DNA of 64,000 nt from contig NZ_CP152376.1 in NCBI RefSeq assembly GCF_038784515.1, positions 4,030,001-4,094,000 on the forward strand. Reading direction: 5' to 3'. The DNA is from Rhodoferax sp. GW822-FHT02A01 (GTDB lineage: Bacteria; Pseudomonadota; Gammaproteobacteria; Burkholderiales; Burkholderiaceae_C). A model generated the notes under the pieces. That model ran no database searches. It saw only the letters and a list, made by a program, of their open reading frames with translations, and was not told where the DNA came from. Below, one piece after another: positions 10,384 through 20,457 of the stretch (position 1 is the first letter of the stretch; every line of letters starts with the position of its first letter). Made by a program: the position numbers and the translations under genes.

Positions 10384-12519
10384 ATGTCCGTCCCCAAACC
10401 CGTTGCGCCCGTGATTGCTGCCGTCGATGCTCCGGAGTCGGGGCGCACAGGCACTTTTGTCCACTTCCCGGATTCGCCTTTTGAGTTGTACCAGCCCTAT
10501 CCTCCAGCGGGTGACCAGCCCGAGGCGATACGCCAGCTGGTGGAAGGTGTGAACGATGGTGAGGTGTTCCAGACGCTGCTTGGCGTAACGGGATCGGGTA
10601 AGACTTTCACCATGGCCAACGTCATCGCGCAGCTGGGGCGCCCGGCCATCGTGTTTGCGCCCAACAAGACCCTGGCGGCGCAGCTGTACAGCGAGTTCCG
10701 CGAGTTCTTTCCCAAGAATGCGGTGGAGTACTTCGTGAGCTATTACGACTACTACCAGCCCGAGGCCTATGTACCCCAGCGCGATCTGTTCATCGAGAAG
10801 GACTCGGCCATCAACGAACACATCGAGCAGATGCGCCTGTCGTGCACCAAGAGCGTTCTGGAACGGCGTGATGTAGTGATCGTGGCAACGGTTTCGGCCA
10901 TTTATGGTATTGGCGCGCCCGAGTCTTACCACCAGATGATCATGACCCTGCGCACCGGCGACAAGATGGGGCAGCGCGACATGATCAGCCAGTTGGTGCG
11001 CATGCAGTACCAGCGCAACGACATCGATTTTTCGCGCGGAGCCTTTCGGGTGCGCGGCGACACGATTGACATCTTCCCGGCCGAGCACAGCGAAATGGCC
11101 ATCCGCGTGGAACTGTTCGACGACGAAATCGAGTCGCTCCAACTGTTTGACCCGCTCACCGGGCGCATCCGGCAAAAGATCCCGCGCTTTACCGTGTACC
11201 CCAGCAGCCACTACGTCACCCCGCGCGAGCAGGTGCTGGGCGCTGTGGAAACTATCAAGATCGAACTGGCGCAGCGACTCAAGGAATTTCTGTCCATGGG
11301 CAAGCTGGTGGAGGCGCAGCGGCTGGAGCAGCGCACCCGGTTTGATCTGGAAATGCTCAGCGAAGTGGGGCACTGCAAGGGCATTGAAAACTACTCACGC
11401 CACCTGAGTGGTTCTGCGCCCGGGGAGCCGCCTGCCACCTTGACCGATTACCTGCCCAAGGATGCGGTGATGTTCCTGGACGAGAGCCACGTGTTGATCG
11501 GCCAGTTTGGTGGCATGTACAACGGCGACCGGGCACGCAAGACCACGTTGGTGGAATACGGCTTTCGGTTGCCCAGTGCGCTGGATAACCGGCCGCTCAA
11601 GTTTGAAGAGTTCGAGGCGCGCATGCGCCAGGCCATCTTCGTGTCGGCAACGCCGGCGCAATGGGAGAAAGACCACGCGGGCCAGGTGGTGGAGCAGGTG
11701 GTGCGGCCTACCGGGCTGATCGATCCCGAAGTGGAGGTGCGTCCGGCCACCACCCAGGTGGACGACGTGCTGCAGGAAATCCGCATCCGGGTGGAGAAGA
11801 ACGAGCGCGTGCTGATCACCACACTGACCAAGCGCATGGCCGAGCAGCTCACCGACTACCTGACCGACAACGGCGTGAAGGTGCGCTATCTGCACAGCGA
11901 CGTGGATACCGTGGAGCGGGTGGAAATCTTGCGCGATCTGCGCCTGGGCACCTTTGATGTGCTGGTGGGCATCAACCTGTTGCGCGAAGGGCTGGACATT
12001 CCCGAGGTATCGCTGGTGGCGATTCTGGATGCGGACAAGGAAGGCTTCCTGCGCTCCGAGCGCTCGTTGATCCAGACCATCGGCCGTGCTGCGCGCAACC
12101 TGGAAGGCAAGGCCATCCTCTACGCAGACAAGATCACCGACTCCATGGAGCGCGCGATTGGTGAGACGGAACGCCGCCGCAAGAAGCAGATTGCCCATAA
12201 CCTGGAGCGGGGCATCACGCCCAAGGCCATTGTCAAGAAGGTGCGCGATCTGATCGACGGCGTCTACAGTGAAAAGGCGGGCAAGGAGGCCGAGCGCCTG
12301 GAGCGGGATGCCCTGGCGCGTGCCCAGGTGGAGGAGATGAGCGAGAAGGACGTGTCACGGGAAATCAAGCGACTGGAAAAGTTGATGATGGAGCACGCCC
12401 GCAACCTGGAGTTCGAAAAGGCTGCCCGGGTGCGCGACCAGTTGCATATCCTCAAGCAGCAGGCCTTCGGCGCACCGGGGATGGACAACATCGCCGTATT
12501 GCCAATCCCTTCGAAATAG
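10384..12519 (+). CDS. uvrB: UvrABC system protein B
   Basis: A 711-residue UvrB from the ATG at 10384; an in-frame GTG at 10369 is possible but less likely. The Walker A motif is [10 protein letters not shown] and the beta-hairpin region is [15 protein letters not shown]. Superfamily-2 helicase motifs follow, including DESHV, VSATPA and [11 protein letters not shown]-terminal UVR domain ([31 protein letters not shown] region, ~residues 655-690) contacts UvrA/UvrC. It verifies DNA damage in nucleotide excision repair. I looked for an SOS box in the ~130-bp divergent region and found no convincing one. Confidence 0.97.
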   Translation: MSVPKPVAPVIAAVDAPESGRTGTFVHFPDSPFELYQPYPPAGDQPEAIRQLVEGVNDGEVFQTLLGVTGSGKTFTMANVIAQLGRPAIVFAPNKTLAAQLYSEFREFFPKNAVEYFVSYYDYYQPEAYVPQRDLFIEKDSAINEHIEQMRLSCTKSVLERRDVVIVATVSAIYGIGAPESYHQMIMTLRTGDKMGQRDMISQLVRMQYQRNDIDFSRGAFRVRGDTIDIFPAEHSEMAIRVELFDDEIESLQLFDPLTGRIRQKIPRFTVYPSSHYVTPREQVLGAVETIKIELAQRLKEFLSMGKLVEAQRLEQRTRFDLEMLSEVGHCKGIENYSRHLSGSAPGEPPATLTDYLPKDAVMFLDESHVLIGQFGGMYNGDRARKTTLVEYGFRLPSALDNRPLKFEEFEARMRQAIFVSATPAQWEKDHAGQVVEQVVRPTGLIDPEVEVRPATTQVDDVLQEIRIRVEKNERVLITTLTKRMAEQLTDYLTDNGVKVRYLHSDVDTVERVEILRDLRLGTFDVLVGINLLREGLDIPEVSLVAILDADKEGFLRSERSLIQTIGRAARNLEGKAILYADKITDSMERAIGETERRRKKQIAHNLERGITPKAIVKKVRDLIDGVYSEKAGKEAERLERDALARAQVEEMSEKDVSREIKRLEKLMMEHARNLEFEKAARVRDQLHILKQQAFGAPGMDNIAVLPIPSK

Positions 12520-12573
12520 TCGGGTTTGCGACTGCTCAGTCTAGGTACCCGAGCAGAACGCTTGGTTTCTTGC

Positions 12574-12595
12574 TATACTTGAGCCCGTTAGTCAA
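12574..12595 (+). promoter_or_regulatory. Putative iscR promoter with partial type-1 IscR site
   Basis: TATACT at 12574-12579 is a good -10 box and lies 41 bp upstream of the iscR ATG. Overlapping its end, 12579-12595 reads TTGAGCCCGTTAGTCAA. The right half (TTAGTCAA) matches the right half of the E. coli type-1 IscR operator, the outer TTGA/TCAA bases are symmetric, and the left inner bases are degenerate. An operator overlapping the -10 box would fit autorepression by [2Fe-2S]-IscR. A downstream AGAAGGAG ribosome site precedes the ATG. Confidence 0.5.
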
Positions 12596-12619
12596 CCAAA
12601 TGGACAGAAGGAGTTCGCC

Positions 12620-13156
12620 ATGCGTCTCACAACCAAAGGCCGCTTTGCGGTCACCGCAATGATCGATCTGGGCCTGCGTCAAGCCAGCGGCCCGGTCACT
12701 CTGGCCGCCATCAGCCAGCGCCAGCAGATTTCGCTGTCCTATCTGGAGCAACTGTTCGGCAAGCTGCGCCGCCATGAACTGGTGGAGTCTACCCGGGGAC
12801 CGGGTGGCGGTTACACGCTCGCCCGTAAGGCCAGCGACATTACCGTCGCCGACATTATCGTCTCTGTGGACGAGCCGATTGACGCAACCCAGTGCGGTGG
12901 CAAGGAAAACTGCCTGGGTGAAGGCAACCGCTGCATGACGCATGATTTGTGGGCCTCCCTCAATACGCGCATGGTGGAGTTTCTGGATTCGGTCACTCTG
13001 CAAAAACTGGTGGATGACCAGTTGGCCAAGGGCCTGCAGATCGAAGACAAGCCCAGCGTCAAGCGCGCCATCTCGGCCATGCCAGCAGTCAAACCTATCC
13101 GGGTGAATGCACCGAATTCGGTGTTTGCACTGGGCAATGCCTTTTCCAAGAGCTGA
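12620..13156 (+). CDS. iscR: Fe-S cluster assembly transcriptional regulator IscR
   Basis: A 178-residue Rrf2-family regulator. The N-terminal winged helix begins [17 protein letters not shown] and continues with [28 protein letters not shown]. The cluster-binding segment reads [18 protein letters not shown], with three cysteines and the downstream histidine. The second cysteine interval is six residues rather than the five of E. coli IscR. The protein senses Fe-S status and represses its own operon. It is the first gene of a complete isc operon, 50 bp ahead of iscS. Confidence 0.95.
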   Translation: MRLTTKGRFAVTAMIDLGLRQASGPVTLAAISQRQQISLSYLEQLFGKLRRHELVESTRGPGGGYTLARKASDITVADIIVSVDEPIDATQCGGKENCLGEGNRCMTHDLWASLNTRMVEFLDSVTLQKLVDDQLAKGLQIEDKPSVKRAISAMPAVKPIRVNAPNSVFALGNAFSKS

Positions 13157-13206
13157 TTGGCCACAGAGTAGTCAGTACTTTATTTTTAGATTGCATCGAG
13201 CGAGTC

Positions 13207-14427
13207 ATGGATACCACACCCCACTTTCCGATTTACATGGACTACAGCGCTACCAATCCCTGCGACCAGCGGGTGGTGGACGCCATGATTCCCTGGTTGC
13301 GCAGCCATTTTGGCAACCCTGCTTCGCGCAGCCATGCCTGGGGCTGGGAAGCGGAGGCCGCGGTGGAAAAAGCCCGGGAGCAGGTGGCAGCACTGATTGG
13401 CGCAGACCCGCGCGAAATCGTCTGGACCTCCGGCGCTACCGAATCCAACAACCTGGCCTTGAAGGGTGCAGCGCACTTCTACAAGTCCAAGGGTAAGCAC
13501 ATCATCACCGTCAAGACCGAGCACAAGGCCGTGCTGGATACCTGCCGCGAGTTGGAGCGCCAGGGCTTTGACGTGACATACATGGATGTGCAGCCGGACG
13601 GCTTGCTGGACCTGGAAGCCTTCAAGGCGGCTATCCGTCCCGATACCATTCTGGCCAGCGTCATGTTCGTCAACAACGAGATCGGTGTGATCCAGGACAT
13701 TGCCGCCGTCGGCACCATCTGCCGCGAAAAGGGCGTGATCTTCCACGTGGACGCGGCGCAGGCTACCGGACGTGTGGACATTGATCTGGCTACGTTGCCG
13801 GTGGACTTGATGAGCCTGACCTCCCACAAGACATACGGCCCCAAGGGCATTGGTGCACTGTTCGTGCGCCGCAAGCCCCGCATCCGCCTGGAGGCGCAAA
13901 TGCATGGCGGTGGCCACGAGCGCGGTATGCGCAGTGGCACCTTGCCCACGCACCAGATCGTCGGCATGGGTGAGGCTTACCGCATCGCCAAGGAAGAAAT
14001 GGGCGCCGAAAACATCCGCATCCGTGCCCTGCACGATCGCATGCTCAACGGCTTGAAGGATGTGGAGCAGGTGTTCATCAACGGCCACACCGAAAAGCGT
14101 GTGCCGCACAACCTGAACATGAGCTTCAACTATGTGGAAGGCGAGTCGCTGATCATGGGAATCAAGGGCTTGGCCGTCAGCAGTGGCTCTGCCTGTACCT
14201 CCGCCAGTCTGGAGCCCAGCTACGTATTGCGCGCCCTGGGGCGCAGCGATGAATTGGCACACAGCAGCCTGCGCATGACGATTGGCCGCTGGACCACCGA
14301 AGAAGAGATTGACTACGCAGTGGACACCATCAAGAAGAACGTGGCCAAGCTGCGCGACTTGAGTCCGCTGTGGGACATGTACAAAGACGGCATTGACATC
14401 AGCACCATCCAATGGGCTGCACACTGA
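13207..14427 (+). CDS. iscS: Cysteine desulfurase IscS
   Basis: A 406-residue PLP-dependent desulfurase. Visible signatures are [14 protein letters not shown] at the N-terminus, [24 protein letters not shown], the PLP-lysine motif [16 protein letters not shown], and the catalytic mobile-loop cysteine in [14 protein letters not shown]. It delivers persulfide sulfur from cysteine to IscU and to other acceptors such as tRNA-thiolation proteins. The C-terminus ([21 protein letters not shown]) has the IscU-docking tail. It is preceded by iscR and followed by iscU after 22 bp. Confidence 0.97.
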   Translation: MDTTPHFPIYMDYSATNPCDQRVVDAMIPWLRSHFGNPASRSHAWGWEAEAAVEKAREQVAALIGADPREIVWTSGATESNNLALKGAAHFYKSKGKHIITVKTEHKAVLDTCRELERQGFDVTYMDVQPDGLLDLEAFKAAIRPDTILASVMFVNNEIGVIQDIAAVGTICREKGVIFHVDAAQATGRVDIDLATLPVDLMSLTSHKTYGPKGIGALFVRRKPRIRLEAQMHGGGHERGMRSGTLPTHQIVGMGEAYRIAKEEMGAENIRIRALHDRMLNGLKDVEQVFINGHTEKRVPHNLNMSFNYVEGESLIMGIKGLAVSSGSACTSASLEPSYVLRALGRSDELAHSSLRMTIGRWTTEEEIDYAVDTIKKNVAKLRDLSPLWDMYKDGIDISTIQWAAH

Positions 14428-14449
14428 ACCATATAAAGAGGTAAACCAA

Positions 14450-14836
14450 ATGGCCTATTCTGAAAAAGTCGTGGATCACTATGAGAATCCCCGCAACGTG
14501 GGTTCCTTTGAAAAAGGTGATGAGGATGTCGGCACCGGCATGGTGGGTGCACCTGCCTGTGGCGACGTGATGAAGCTGCAGATCAAGGTCAATCCGCAAA
14601 CCGGTGTCATTGAAGACGCACGCTTCAAGACCTACGGTTGTGGATCAGCCATTGCGTCCAGCTCACTGGTGACCGAGTGGGTCAAGGGCAAGACGCTGGA
14701 TCAGGCAGCTGCCTTGAAGAACAGCGAGATTGCCGAGGAACTCGCATTGCCACCCGTGAAGATTCACTGCTCCATCCTGGCCGAAGATGCCATCAAGGCA
14801 GCGGTGGAAGATTACAAGAAAAAGCACCTGAACTGA
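14450..14836 (+). CDS. iscU: Iron-sulfur cluster scaffold IscU
   Basis: A 128-residue scaffold from the ATG at 14450 ([20 protein letters not shown]), behind AAGAGG. The three cluster-ligand cysteines lie in [18 protein letters not shown] and [10 protein letters not shown]. The HscA-recognition motif LPPVK sits just before the third cysteine. It assembles [2Fe-2S] clusters with IscS and releases them with HscA/HscB. An earlier in-frame start would run into iscS and is rejected. Confidence 0.97.
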   Translation: MAYSEKVVDHYENPRNVGSFEKGDEDVGTGMVGAPACGDVMKLQIKVNPQTGVIEDARFKTYGCGSAIASSSLVTEWVKGKTLDQAAALKNSEIAEELALPPVKIHCSILAEDAIKAAVEDYKKKHLN

Positions 14837-14837
14837 T

Positions 14838-15161
14838 ATGGCCGTTACCCTGACAGAGGCCGCTGCGCGTCACGTCAACCGCTACCTTGCCAAGCGTGGC
14901 AAGGGTGTGGGGGTGCGTCTGGGCGTCAAGACCACCGGCTGCTCCGGCCTGGCATATCAGCTGGAGTATGTGGACGAGTTGGCTCCCGAAGATATCGTGT
15001 TCGAGGGCCATGGCGTCAAGGTGCTGGTGGATCCCAAGAGCCTGGCCTACATTGACGGTACCCAGCTGGATTTCGTGCGTGAGGGCTTGAATGAAGGCTT
15101 TCGTTTCAACAATCCCAATGAACGGGACAAGTGCGGCTGCGGCGAGTCGTTCCGGGTGTGA
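14838..15161 (+). CDS. iscA: Iron-sulfur cluster assembly protein IscA
   Basis: A 107-residue A-type carrier starting 1 bp after the iscU stop. The three conserved cysteines are present: one in [10 protein letters not shown] and the C-terminal pair in KCGCGESF. It carries or converts Fe-S clusters for target apoproteins. Its TGA overlaps the GTG start of hscB by four bases, so translation is coupled. Confidence 0.96.
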   Translation: MAVTLTEAAARHVNRYLAKRGKGVGVRLGVKTTGCSGLAYQLEYVDELAPEDIVFEGHGVKVLVDPKSLAYIDGTQLDFVREGLNEGFRFNNPNERDKCGCGESFRV

Positions 15162-15673
15162 ATCTACAAGATGATGATTTCGAACTGTTTGGTCTGAACC
15201 GGCAGTTTTCGCAAGACCGCGCTGCCATCGATGCGCGCTGGAAGGCGTTGCAGCGTGAGGCGCATCCCGACAAGTTCGCTGCGCAAGGCGCGGCGGCACA
15301 ACGCATTGCCATGCAATGGTCGGTCCGTATCAACGAGGCCTATCAGCGTCTCAAGGAGCCGCTGGCCCGTGCCGCATATCTGTGCGAACTGGCTGGCTTT
15401 CCGGTGAACGCCCATAGCAACACGGCGATGCCCGCAGCCTTTCTGATGCAACAGATGGAATGGCGTGAAGCCATGGACGACGCCGACAGTGCGGACGTGC
15501 TGGAGTCCCTTTCGCAGGACGTGCAAAGAAGCCGCAAGGATCTGCTGCAACAATGCGTCACCCTGCTGGACGAGAAGCAGGACTTTGCCGCCGCCGTGTC
15601 GGTGGTGCGCACCTTGATGTTTATTGAGAAGTTCACCCAGGATTTGAATCAGCGGCTGGATCAGTTCGCATAG
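15158..15673 (+). CDS. hscB: Fe-S assembly co-chaperone HscB (Hsc20)
   Basis: A 171-residue J-domain protein. I chose the GTG at 15158, which overlaps the iscA stop as GTGA; translation then begins (M)[19 protein letters not shown], the usual HscB N-terminus. The open frame runs further upstream into iscA but encodes nothing family-like. The J-domain HPD motif is in REAHPDKFA. The C-terminal three-helix bundle that binds IscU follows. It stimulates the HscA ATPase and delivers IscU. Confidence 0.94.
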   Translation: MNLQDDDFELFGLNRQFSQDRAAIDARWKALQREAHPDKFAAQGAAAQRIAMQWSVRINEAYQRLKEPLARAAYLCELAGFPVNAHSNTAMPAAFLMQQMEWREAMDDADSADVLESLSQDVQRSRKDLLQQCVTLLDEKQDFAAAVSVVRTLMFIEKFTQDLNQRLDQFA

Positions 15674-15681
15674 TAGGTACG

Positions 15682-17538
15682 ATGGCGCTTTTACAAATTT
15701 CCGAGCCTGGGCAGTCACCCAACCCGCATCAGCGGCGCGTGGCCATTGGCATTGATCTGGGTACCACTCATTCCCTGGTGGCAGCTGTTCGCAATGGTGT
15801 TGCCGAATGTCTACCAGACGCCCAGGGTCGCGTGATCCTGCCCAGTGTGGTGCGCTACCTGGATGCGCAGCGCCGCCAAATCGGCTTTGAAGCCCTGGAG
15901 AACCAGGTGAGTGATCCGGGCAACACGATTGCCTCGGTCAAGCGTTTGATGGGGCGTGGACTGCGGGATGTCGCCCATGCCGATAAGTTGCCGTATGCCT
16001 TGGTTGACGCCCCAGGCATGGTGAAAGTGCAGACCATCGCCGGTGAAAAAAGCCCGGTAGAGGTCAGCGCAGAGATTCTGGCGACCTTGCGTTACCGTGC
16101 TGAAGACACCTTCAATGACGATATTTTTGGTGCGGTGATCACTGTGCCGGCGTACTTTGACGACGCACAGCGCCAAGCCACCAAAGACGCTGCCCAGTTG
16201 GCCGGGTTGAACGTGTTGCGCCTGATCAACGAGCCCACGGCTGCAGCGATTGCTTATGGCCTGGACAACGCTTCCGAGGGCGTGTATGCGGTGTACGACC
16301 TGGGTGGTGGCACCTTCGACATCTCCATCCTGCGCTTGTCTGCAGGTGTGTTTGAAGTACTTGCAACCGGCGGCGATTCGGCACTGGGCGGTGACGACTA
16401 CGACCGCGCACTGGCCGATTGGCTGTTGCAACAAAGCGGCCTGACAGTGAGCTCCATGGAAGACCAGGCACGGCTGCTCGCGGCGGCTCGGCAATGCAAG
16501 GAAGCGCTTTCTTCGGAGGAAATTGTTCCGGCAGAAGTGGAGCTTGCCAGTGGCGACATGGATCTGTCACTCAACCGCGAGCAGTTTGAGACTTTGACCG
16601 CAGCCTTGACCCAGCGCACCATGCAGGCTGTCAAGAAGGTGCTGCGCGATGCATCCTTGACCAAGAATGACATCAAGGGCGTGGTCATGGTGGGTGGTTC
16701 CACCCGCATGCCGCAGATTCGTGACGCCGCCCGCGCGTTCTTTGAGCAGGAGCCGCTGGTCAATCTGAATCCGGATGAAGTGGTGGCCCTGGGCGCTGCC
16801 ATTCAGGCCAATCAGTTGGCAGGCAACAACCCCGATGGCGACCTGTTGCTGCTGGATGTGATTCCGCTGTCGCTAGGCATTGAAACCATGGGCGGACTGG
16901 TGGAGCGCATTGTTCCGCGCAACCAGACCATCCCTACCGCCATGGCGCAGGACTTCACCACCTACAAGGATGGCCAGACGGCGCTGGCGCTGCATGTGGT
17001 GCAGGGTGAGCGCGACATGGTGGCCGATTGCCGCAGCCTGGCGCGTTTTGAACTGCGCGGCATTCCTCCCATGGCTGCCGGCGTGGCGCGAATTCGCGTC
17101 ACCTTCACGGTGGACGCGGATGGGCTCTTGAGCGTGAGCGCCAAGGAGCAGCTCAGCGGCGTGGAAGCCCATATTGATGTCAAGCCTTCCTATGGTCTGA
17201 CGGATGACCAGATTGCGCAGATGCTCAAGGACAGCTTCAGCACCGCGCAAGAGGACATGCAGGCCCGTGCCCTGGTGGAGGCCCGTGTGGACGCCGATCG
17301 CCTGCTGCTGGCAACCCGCAGTGCCCTGGCGGCTGACAGCGCACTGCTGTCCGAAGAGGAGCGCTTGGAGATTGATCAGGCCATGCAGGCCAGCGAGCAG
17401 TCTTTGACCAGTACCGATGCGGCCCATATAGAAGCCGTATCCAAGGCTCTGGCGCAGGCCACCGAATCATTTGCGGCCGCCCGCATGAACCATGGCATTG
17501 CCCAGGCTCTTGCAGGCAAGAACATAGAAACCATTTAA
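15682..17538 (+). CDS. hscA: Fe-S assembly Hsp70 chaperone HscA
   Basis: A 618-residue Hsp70 of the HscA type. The nucleotide-binding domain has [26 protein letters not shown] and [13 protein letters not shown]. The linker [19 protein letters not shown] leads to the substrate-binding domain, which recognises the LPPVK motif of IscU. It is shorter than DnaK and lacks DnaK's acidic tail, as HscA does. It follows hscB by 8 bp in the isc operon. Confidence 0.96.
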   Translation: MALLQISEPGQSPNPHQRRVAIGIDLGTTHSLVAAVRNGVAECLPDAQGRVILPSVVRYLDAQRRQIGFEALENQVSDPGNTIASVKRLMGRGLRDVAHADKLPYALVDAPGMVKVQTIAGEKSPVEVSAEILATLRYRAEDTFNDDIFGAVITVPAYFDDAQRQATKDAAQLAGLNVLRLINEPTAAAIAYGLDNASEGVYAVYDLGGGTFDISILRLSAGVFEVLATGGDSALGGDDYDRALADWLLQQSGLTVSSMEDQARLLAAARQCKEALSSEEIVPAEVELASGDMDLSLNREQFETLTAALTQRTMQAVKKVLRDASLTKNDIKGVVMVGGSTRMPQIRDAARAFFEQEPLVNLNPDEVVALGAAIQANQLAGNNPDGDLLLLDVIPLSLGIETMGGLVERIVPRNQTIPTAMAQDFTTYKDGQTALALHVVQGERDMVADCRSLARFELRGIPPMAAGVARIRVTFTVDADGLLSVSAKEQLSGVEAHIDVKPSYGLTDDQIAQMLKDSFSTAQEDMQARALVEARVDADRLLLATRSALAADSALLSEEERLEIDQAMQASEQSLTSTDAAHIEAVSKALAQATESFAAARMNHGIAQALAGKNIETI

Positions 17539-17546
17539 GCCCCACT

Positions 17547-17885
17547 ATGCCCATCATCAAGATACTGCCGCACCCGGAATACTGTCCGCAGGGCGCCCAG
17601 GTGTCAGCGCCTGCCGGCACATCCATTTGTGAAGCGCTGCTGGAAAACGGCATTGCCATCGAGCATGCGTGCGATATGAGCTGCGCCTGCACCACCTGCC
17701 ACGTGGTGGTACGTGAAGGCTTTTCCTCGCTCAACGAGTTGGAGGAGACCGAAGAAGACCTGCTGGACCGGGCCTGGGGACTGGAGCCCAACTCGCGTCT
17801 GAGCTGCCAGGCCATCCTCGCGCAAAAGGACTTGGTGGTGGAAATCCCCAAGTACTCCATCAACCACGCCAAAGAAAACCACTAG
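17547..17885 (+). CDS. fdx: ISC-system [2Fe-2S] ferredoxin
   Basis: A 112-residue adrenodoxin-type ferredoxin. Cluster ligands are Cys42, Cys48, Cys51 and Cys87 (C-x5-C-x2-C then RLSCQA); the extra Cys46 is also usual in Isc ferredoxins. It supplies electrons for cluster assembly on IscU. It is the last recognisable isc gene; no iscX follows. The tail IPKYSINHAKENH is typical. Confidence 0.96.
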   Translation: MPIIKILPHPEYCPQGAQVSAPAGTSICEALLENGIAIEHACDMSCACTTCHVVVREGFSSLNELEETEEDLLDRAWGLEPNSRLSCQAILAQKDLVVEIPKYSINHAKENH

Positions 17886-17900
17886 GCAGACAATCGGTTT

Positions 17901-18605
17901 ATGCGTCAAATTTTTCTGGATACCGAAACGACTGGCCTGTACGCCGATCAGGGCGATCGCGTGATTGAAATCGGTTGCGTGGAGCTGGTCAACCGCAAGC
18001 TCACCGGCAACAACCTGCACCTGTACCTGAACCCGGGCCGCGAAAGCCACGAAGAGGCACTCAAGGTGCACGGCATCACGTCCGAGTTCCTCAAGGACAA
18101 GCCCAAGTTTCAAGAGGTGGCGCAACAGTTCCTCGACTACGTGAAAGATGCCGAAGTCATCATTCACAACGCGGCGTTTGACATTGGCTTTTTGAACGCT
18201 GAACTCAGCCTGCTCAAGCTCCCGTTGTTCAAGGAGCATGTGTCCGGTGTGATCGACACGCTGGTCATGGCCAAGGAGATGTTTCCTGGCAAGCGCAACA
18301 GCCTGGACGCCTTGTGTGATCGCCTGGAAGTCGATAACTCCGGACGGACGTTGCACGGCGCGCTGCTGGATGCAGAACTGCTCGCGGATGTGTACATCAA
18401 CATGACGCGCGGTCAGGATGCCTTGCTCATGGATGCCGGTGAGCCAGCCGAGCAGACCGGCATCGTCGTGGAGAAGGTTGACTTCAGCCGACTGGATCTG
18501 CCCGTGCTTGCCGCAAACCCGCAGGAGCTCACCGCCCACCTGGAGTTGATCCAGCAAATTGACAAAGCCAGCGGCGGAAAAGCGATTTGGAAAGAAGCGG
18601 CCTGA
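17901..18605 (+). CDS. dnaQ: DNA polymerase III epsilon subunit (3'-5' proofreading exonuclease)
   Basis: A 234-residue DEDDh exonuclease. Exo I is FLDTETTGLY, Exo II is IHNAAFDIGFLNAEL and Exo III is LHGALLDAELLADVY. A C-terminal extension would bind the alpha subunit. It proofreads replication in the Pol III core. It starts 15 bp after fdx, so it may be read through from the isc operon, and it ends 39 bp before tRNA-Val. Confidence 0.95.
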   Translation: MRQIFLDTETTGLYADQGDRVIEIGCVELVNRKLTGNNLHLYLNPGRESHEEALKVHGITSEFLKDKPKFQEVAQQFLDYVKDAEVIIHNAAFDIGFLNAELSLLKLPLFKEHVSGVIDTLVMAKEMFPGKRNSLDALCDRLEVDNSGRTLHGALLDAELLADVYINMTRGQDALLMDAGEPAEQTGIVVEKVDFSRLDLPVLAANPQELTAHLELIQQIDKASGGKAIWKEAA

Positions 18606-18613
18606 TTTCTATG

Positions 18614-18619
18614 TATAAT
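18614..18619 (+). promoter_or_regulatory. -10 box of the tRNA-Val gene
   Basis: A perfect TATAAT lies 25 bp before the first tRNA base, just after the dnaQ stop. The matching -35 element would lie inside the dnaQ 3' end; I see no strong consensus there at the usual distance. Confidence 0.6.
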
Positions 18620-18644
18620 CGCAGGCTTTCCTGAAACAAATTCA

Positions 18645-18719
18645 GGGCGATTAGCTCAGGGGTAGAGCACTGCATTCACACTGCAGGGGTCGCAAGTTCG
18701 AAACTTGCATCGCCCACCA
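18645..18719 (+). tRNA. tRNA-Val (anticodon CAC)
   Basis: A 75-nt cloverleaf. The acceptor GGGCGAT (18645-18651) pairs with ATCGCCC, followed by discriminator A and an encoded CCA. The D-arm begins AGCTCAGGGGTAGAGC. The anticodon stem CTGCA/TGCAG encloses loop TTCACAC with anticodon CAC, which reads GUG. The T-arm contains GTTCGAA. A promoter and terminator flank it, so it is probably a single-gene transcript. Confidence 0.95.
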
Positions 18720-18743
18720 GACAACCCAGTCTGACATCCGAGA

Positions 18744-18775
18744 AGCCCGTAACCCACATGGTTACGGGCTTTTTT
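18744..18775 (+). terminator. Rho-independent terminator after tRNA-Val
   Basis: A perfect 10-bp stem, AGCCCGTAAC (18744-18753) with GTTACGGGCT (18761-18770), a 7-nt loop and a run of six T. Confidence 0.93.
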
Positions 18776-18920
18776 GTTATCCACGGTGAATTCAGCCGCC
18801 TTCCAGGTTGGCAAATCAATGATGAACTGATCTTGCGCAAAACGAATTGTCATTTCCTTCTTGATACTGCGCTTTCCATGGAGCGCCAAATCTGTCTGGG
18901 TGCACGCGAAAGGGGAACTC

Positions 18921-19361
18921 ATGAGCTTGTTTGTCTGGACACAGTCCCTTGCCACCGGCAACCCCTATGTTGATGCCGAACACCAAGAGCTGGTGAGGCA
19001 CGTGAATGTTGTGCTGGAGGCCATTGCGCGCAAGCTGGGTGGCGCCGATCTGTGTGCCAGTGTCGAAGAACTGCAGAACTTCGCCAGTGAGCATTTTTCG
19101 CGGGAAGAGCGCGAGATGGAGCACGTTGCCTATAAGTTCGCGGAGTACCACTTTGCAGCGCACGCCGAGTTGCTCAAGCAACTGCAAGAGATGCATGACA
19201 AGCTGCAATCGGGCCAGAGATTCGAACCCATGGCCATGTACCGCTATCTGACTTGGTGGGTCAAGGATCACATCCGGCTTTGGGATGTGCCCTTGGCAAA
19301 GGCCATGGCGGAAAGAGAGCATCTAGCGTCAGAGCGCCACTTCCGCAGCGCTTCGATGTAG
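18921..19361 (+). CDS. Bacteriohemerythrin
   Basis: A 146-residue single-domain hemerythrin from the ATG at 18921 behind AGGGGAA. The O2-binding di-iron ligand pattern is visible: His in DAEHQELVRHV, the HFSREE motif (H-x3-E), His in YHFAAHAELL, and H-x4-D in WVKDHIRLWD. Such proteins bind, store or sense oxygen in the cytoplasm. It is monocistronic; the tRNA-Val terminator lies upstream. A start at 18861 is possible in frame but would add a non-family N-terminus. Confidence 0.9.
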   Translation: MSLFVWTQSLATGNPYVDAEHQELVRHVNVVLEAIARKLGGADLCASVEELQNFASEHFSREEREMEHVAYKFAEYHFAAHAELLKQLQEMHDKLQSGQRFEPMAMYRYLTWWVKDHIRLWDVPLAKAMAEREHLASERHFRSASM

Positions 19362-19364
19362 TCC

Positions 19365-19543
19365 CCTCGCGTGCGTTACGGGAAAATGCACAGGGGAGTA
19401 TCCCGGAGGTCGCCGCATTACTGGGCATTAGCCGCGCGACGACGTATCGAATACTGTTGCATGGAATCTCGCATGCTGTTCGCCATCGTCCCTTGGGGAT
19501 GATCTTTCCTGGATGTGGACGAAATGGCAGCAGATAGAATTTC
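19365..19543 (+). pseudogene. Degenerate helix-turn-helix remnant
   Basis: Between the hemerythrin and the acyltransferase lies ~330 bp without an intact gene. One + frame, overlapping the hemerythrin 3' end out of phase, reads SIPEVAALLGISRATTYRIL, an excisionase/resolvase-like helix-turn-helix, then soon stops. There is no plausible start codon or ribosome site and no further domain, so it is best seen as a leftover of a DNA-binding or mobile-element protein. The rest of 19544-19691 holds nothing I recognise. The stretch forms the left edge of the APE cluster. Confidence 0.3.
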
Positions 19544-19691
19544 CGCCGGACCGAGACCACCATGGGCATGTGCTGACATACCTCTCAAGGTTGAAGTTGC
19601 CTTTAACTCCGCAACAGGTGCGGCAGGCAGCGTCAGCTCTGGTGGATTTCTTGAATATTGGGATGGGTGACGCGGTAGTATTCAGAGACAG

Positions 19692-20456
19692 ATGCACGTT
19701 AAACAATTTACGCCACGCCGATTTATACAAGTCTGCCTTTTCTACCTGTTGCTACTTTGGCTGGGCCTGCTTCTTCTGTTGGGAAGTGCTGTCTGTCTAC
19801 CCTTGCTGGCCACACATCGTACGTTTCGCAAGCCCTTGGTGCAGGAGTTGATCAGTGCAGTCTTCAGGCTTTTTCTGGCCAGCTGTGTAAGTTGCGGGTT
19901 GATGGAGTTGGATCTGCGGGCGTTGGACGCACTCAATGGCCGCACAAGGCTGTTGCTGGTCGCCAACCACCCCAGCATGATCGATGTGTTCCTGGTCTTG
20001 TCACGGGTGCGGCGGGTGACCTGTCTGATGAAGGCAAGCATTGGGACCAATCTGTTCCTGGCGGTCGGTGCATACTTGGCCGGATATGTGTCCAATCGCA
20101 GTTCCGAGCGCCTTTTGCGCGAAGCCGTTGCCGCACTGCGAAGTGGCGACTTGCTGCTGGCGTTTCCTGAGGGCACCCGCACGACGCGCCAGCCACTCAA
20201 TCCGATCAAACCAGGGTTTGCCGTGATTGCCAGGCGCGCCCAGGCTCCGCTGCAGCCGATTTTGCTGCTGACCAACTCTCCGTATCTAAGCAAGGGCTGG
20301 AAAATTTGGCGCCCCCCGCAGTTTCCGGTGCGTTACCAGGCCAGGCTGGGCGCTGACCTGCCAACATCGGTACCCAGCTGCGAAACGGTCGAGCAACTGC
20401 AAAATTACTATCTGCAGGCGATGCACTGCTCAATCGACCCCAACCTGACGCTCTAA
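19692..20456 (+). CDS. 1-acyl-sn-glycerol-3-phosphate acyltransferase-like (PlsC family)
   Basis: A 254-residue membrane acyltransferase. A hydrophobic N-terminal segment (~residues 13-40) is followed by motif I NHPSMIDV (NHx4D) and motif III FPEGTR. PlsC-family members are found in aryl-polyene clusters, where they are thought to help attach the polyene to a lipid or glycolipid head group. It is 1 bp from the glycosyltransferase downstream, so the pair forms an operon facing the main minus-strand APE operon. A housekeeping PlsC role is less likely from context but not excluded. Confidence 0.85.
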   Translation: MHVKQFTPRRFIQVCLFYLLLLWLGLLLLLGSAVCLPLLATHRTFRKPLVQELISAVFRLFLASCVSCGLMELDLRALDALNGRTRLLLVANHPSMIDVFLVLSRVRRVTCLMKASIGTNLFLAVGAYLAGYVSNRSSERLLREAVAALRSGDLLLAFPEGTRTTRQPLNPIKPGFAVIARRAQAPLQPILLLTNSPYLSKGWKIWRPPQFPVRYQARLGADLPTSVPSCETVEQLQNYYLQAMHCSIDPNLTL

Positions 20457-20457
20457 A

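Noticed and set aside
12521..12556. Inverted repeats after uvrB (CGGGT/ACCCG and CTGCTC/GAGCAG)
   Set aside because: The two short stems are mutually overlapping and no T-tract follows, so a terminator is not supported.
19513..19851. A 112-codon + frame before and into the acyltransferase gene
   Set aside because: It overlaps the acyltransferase by 160 bp in another frame, has no family signature and no ribosome site.
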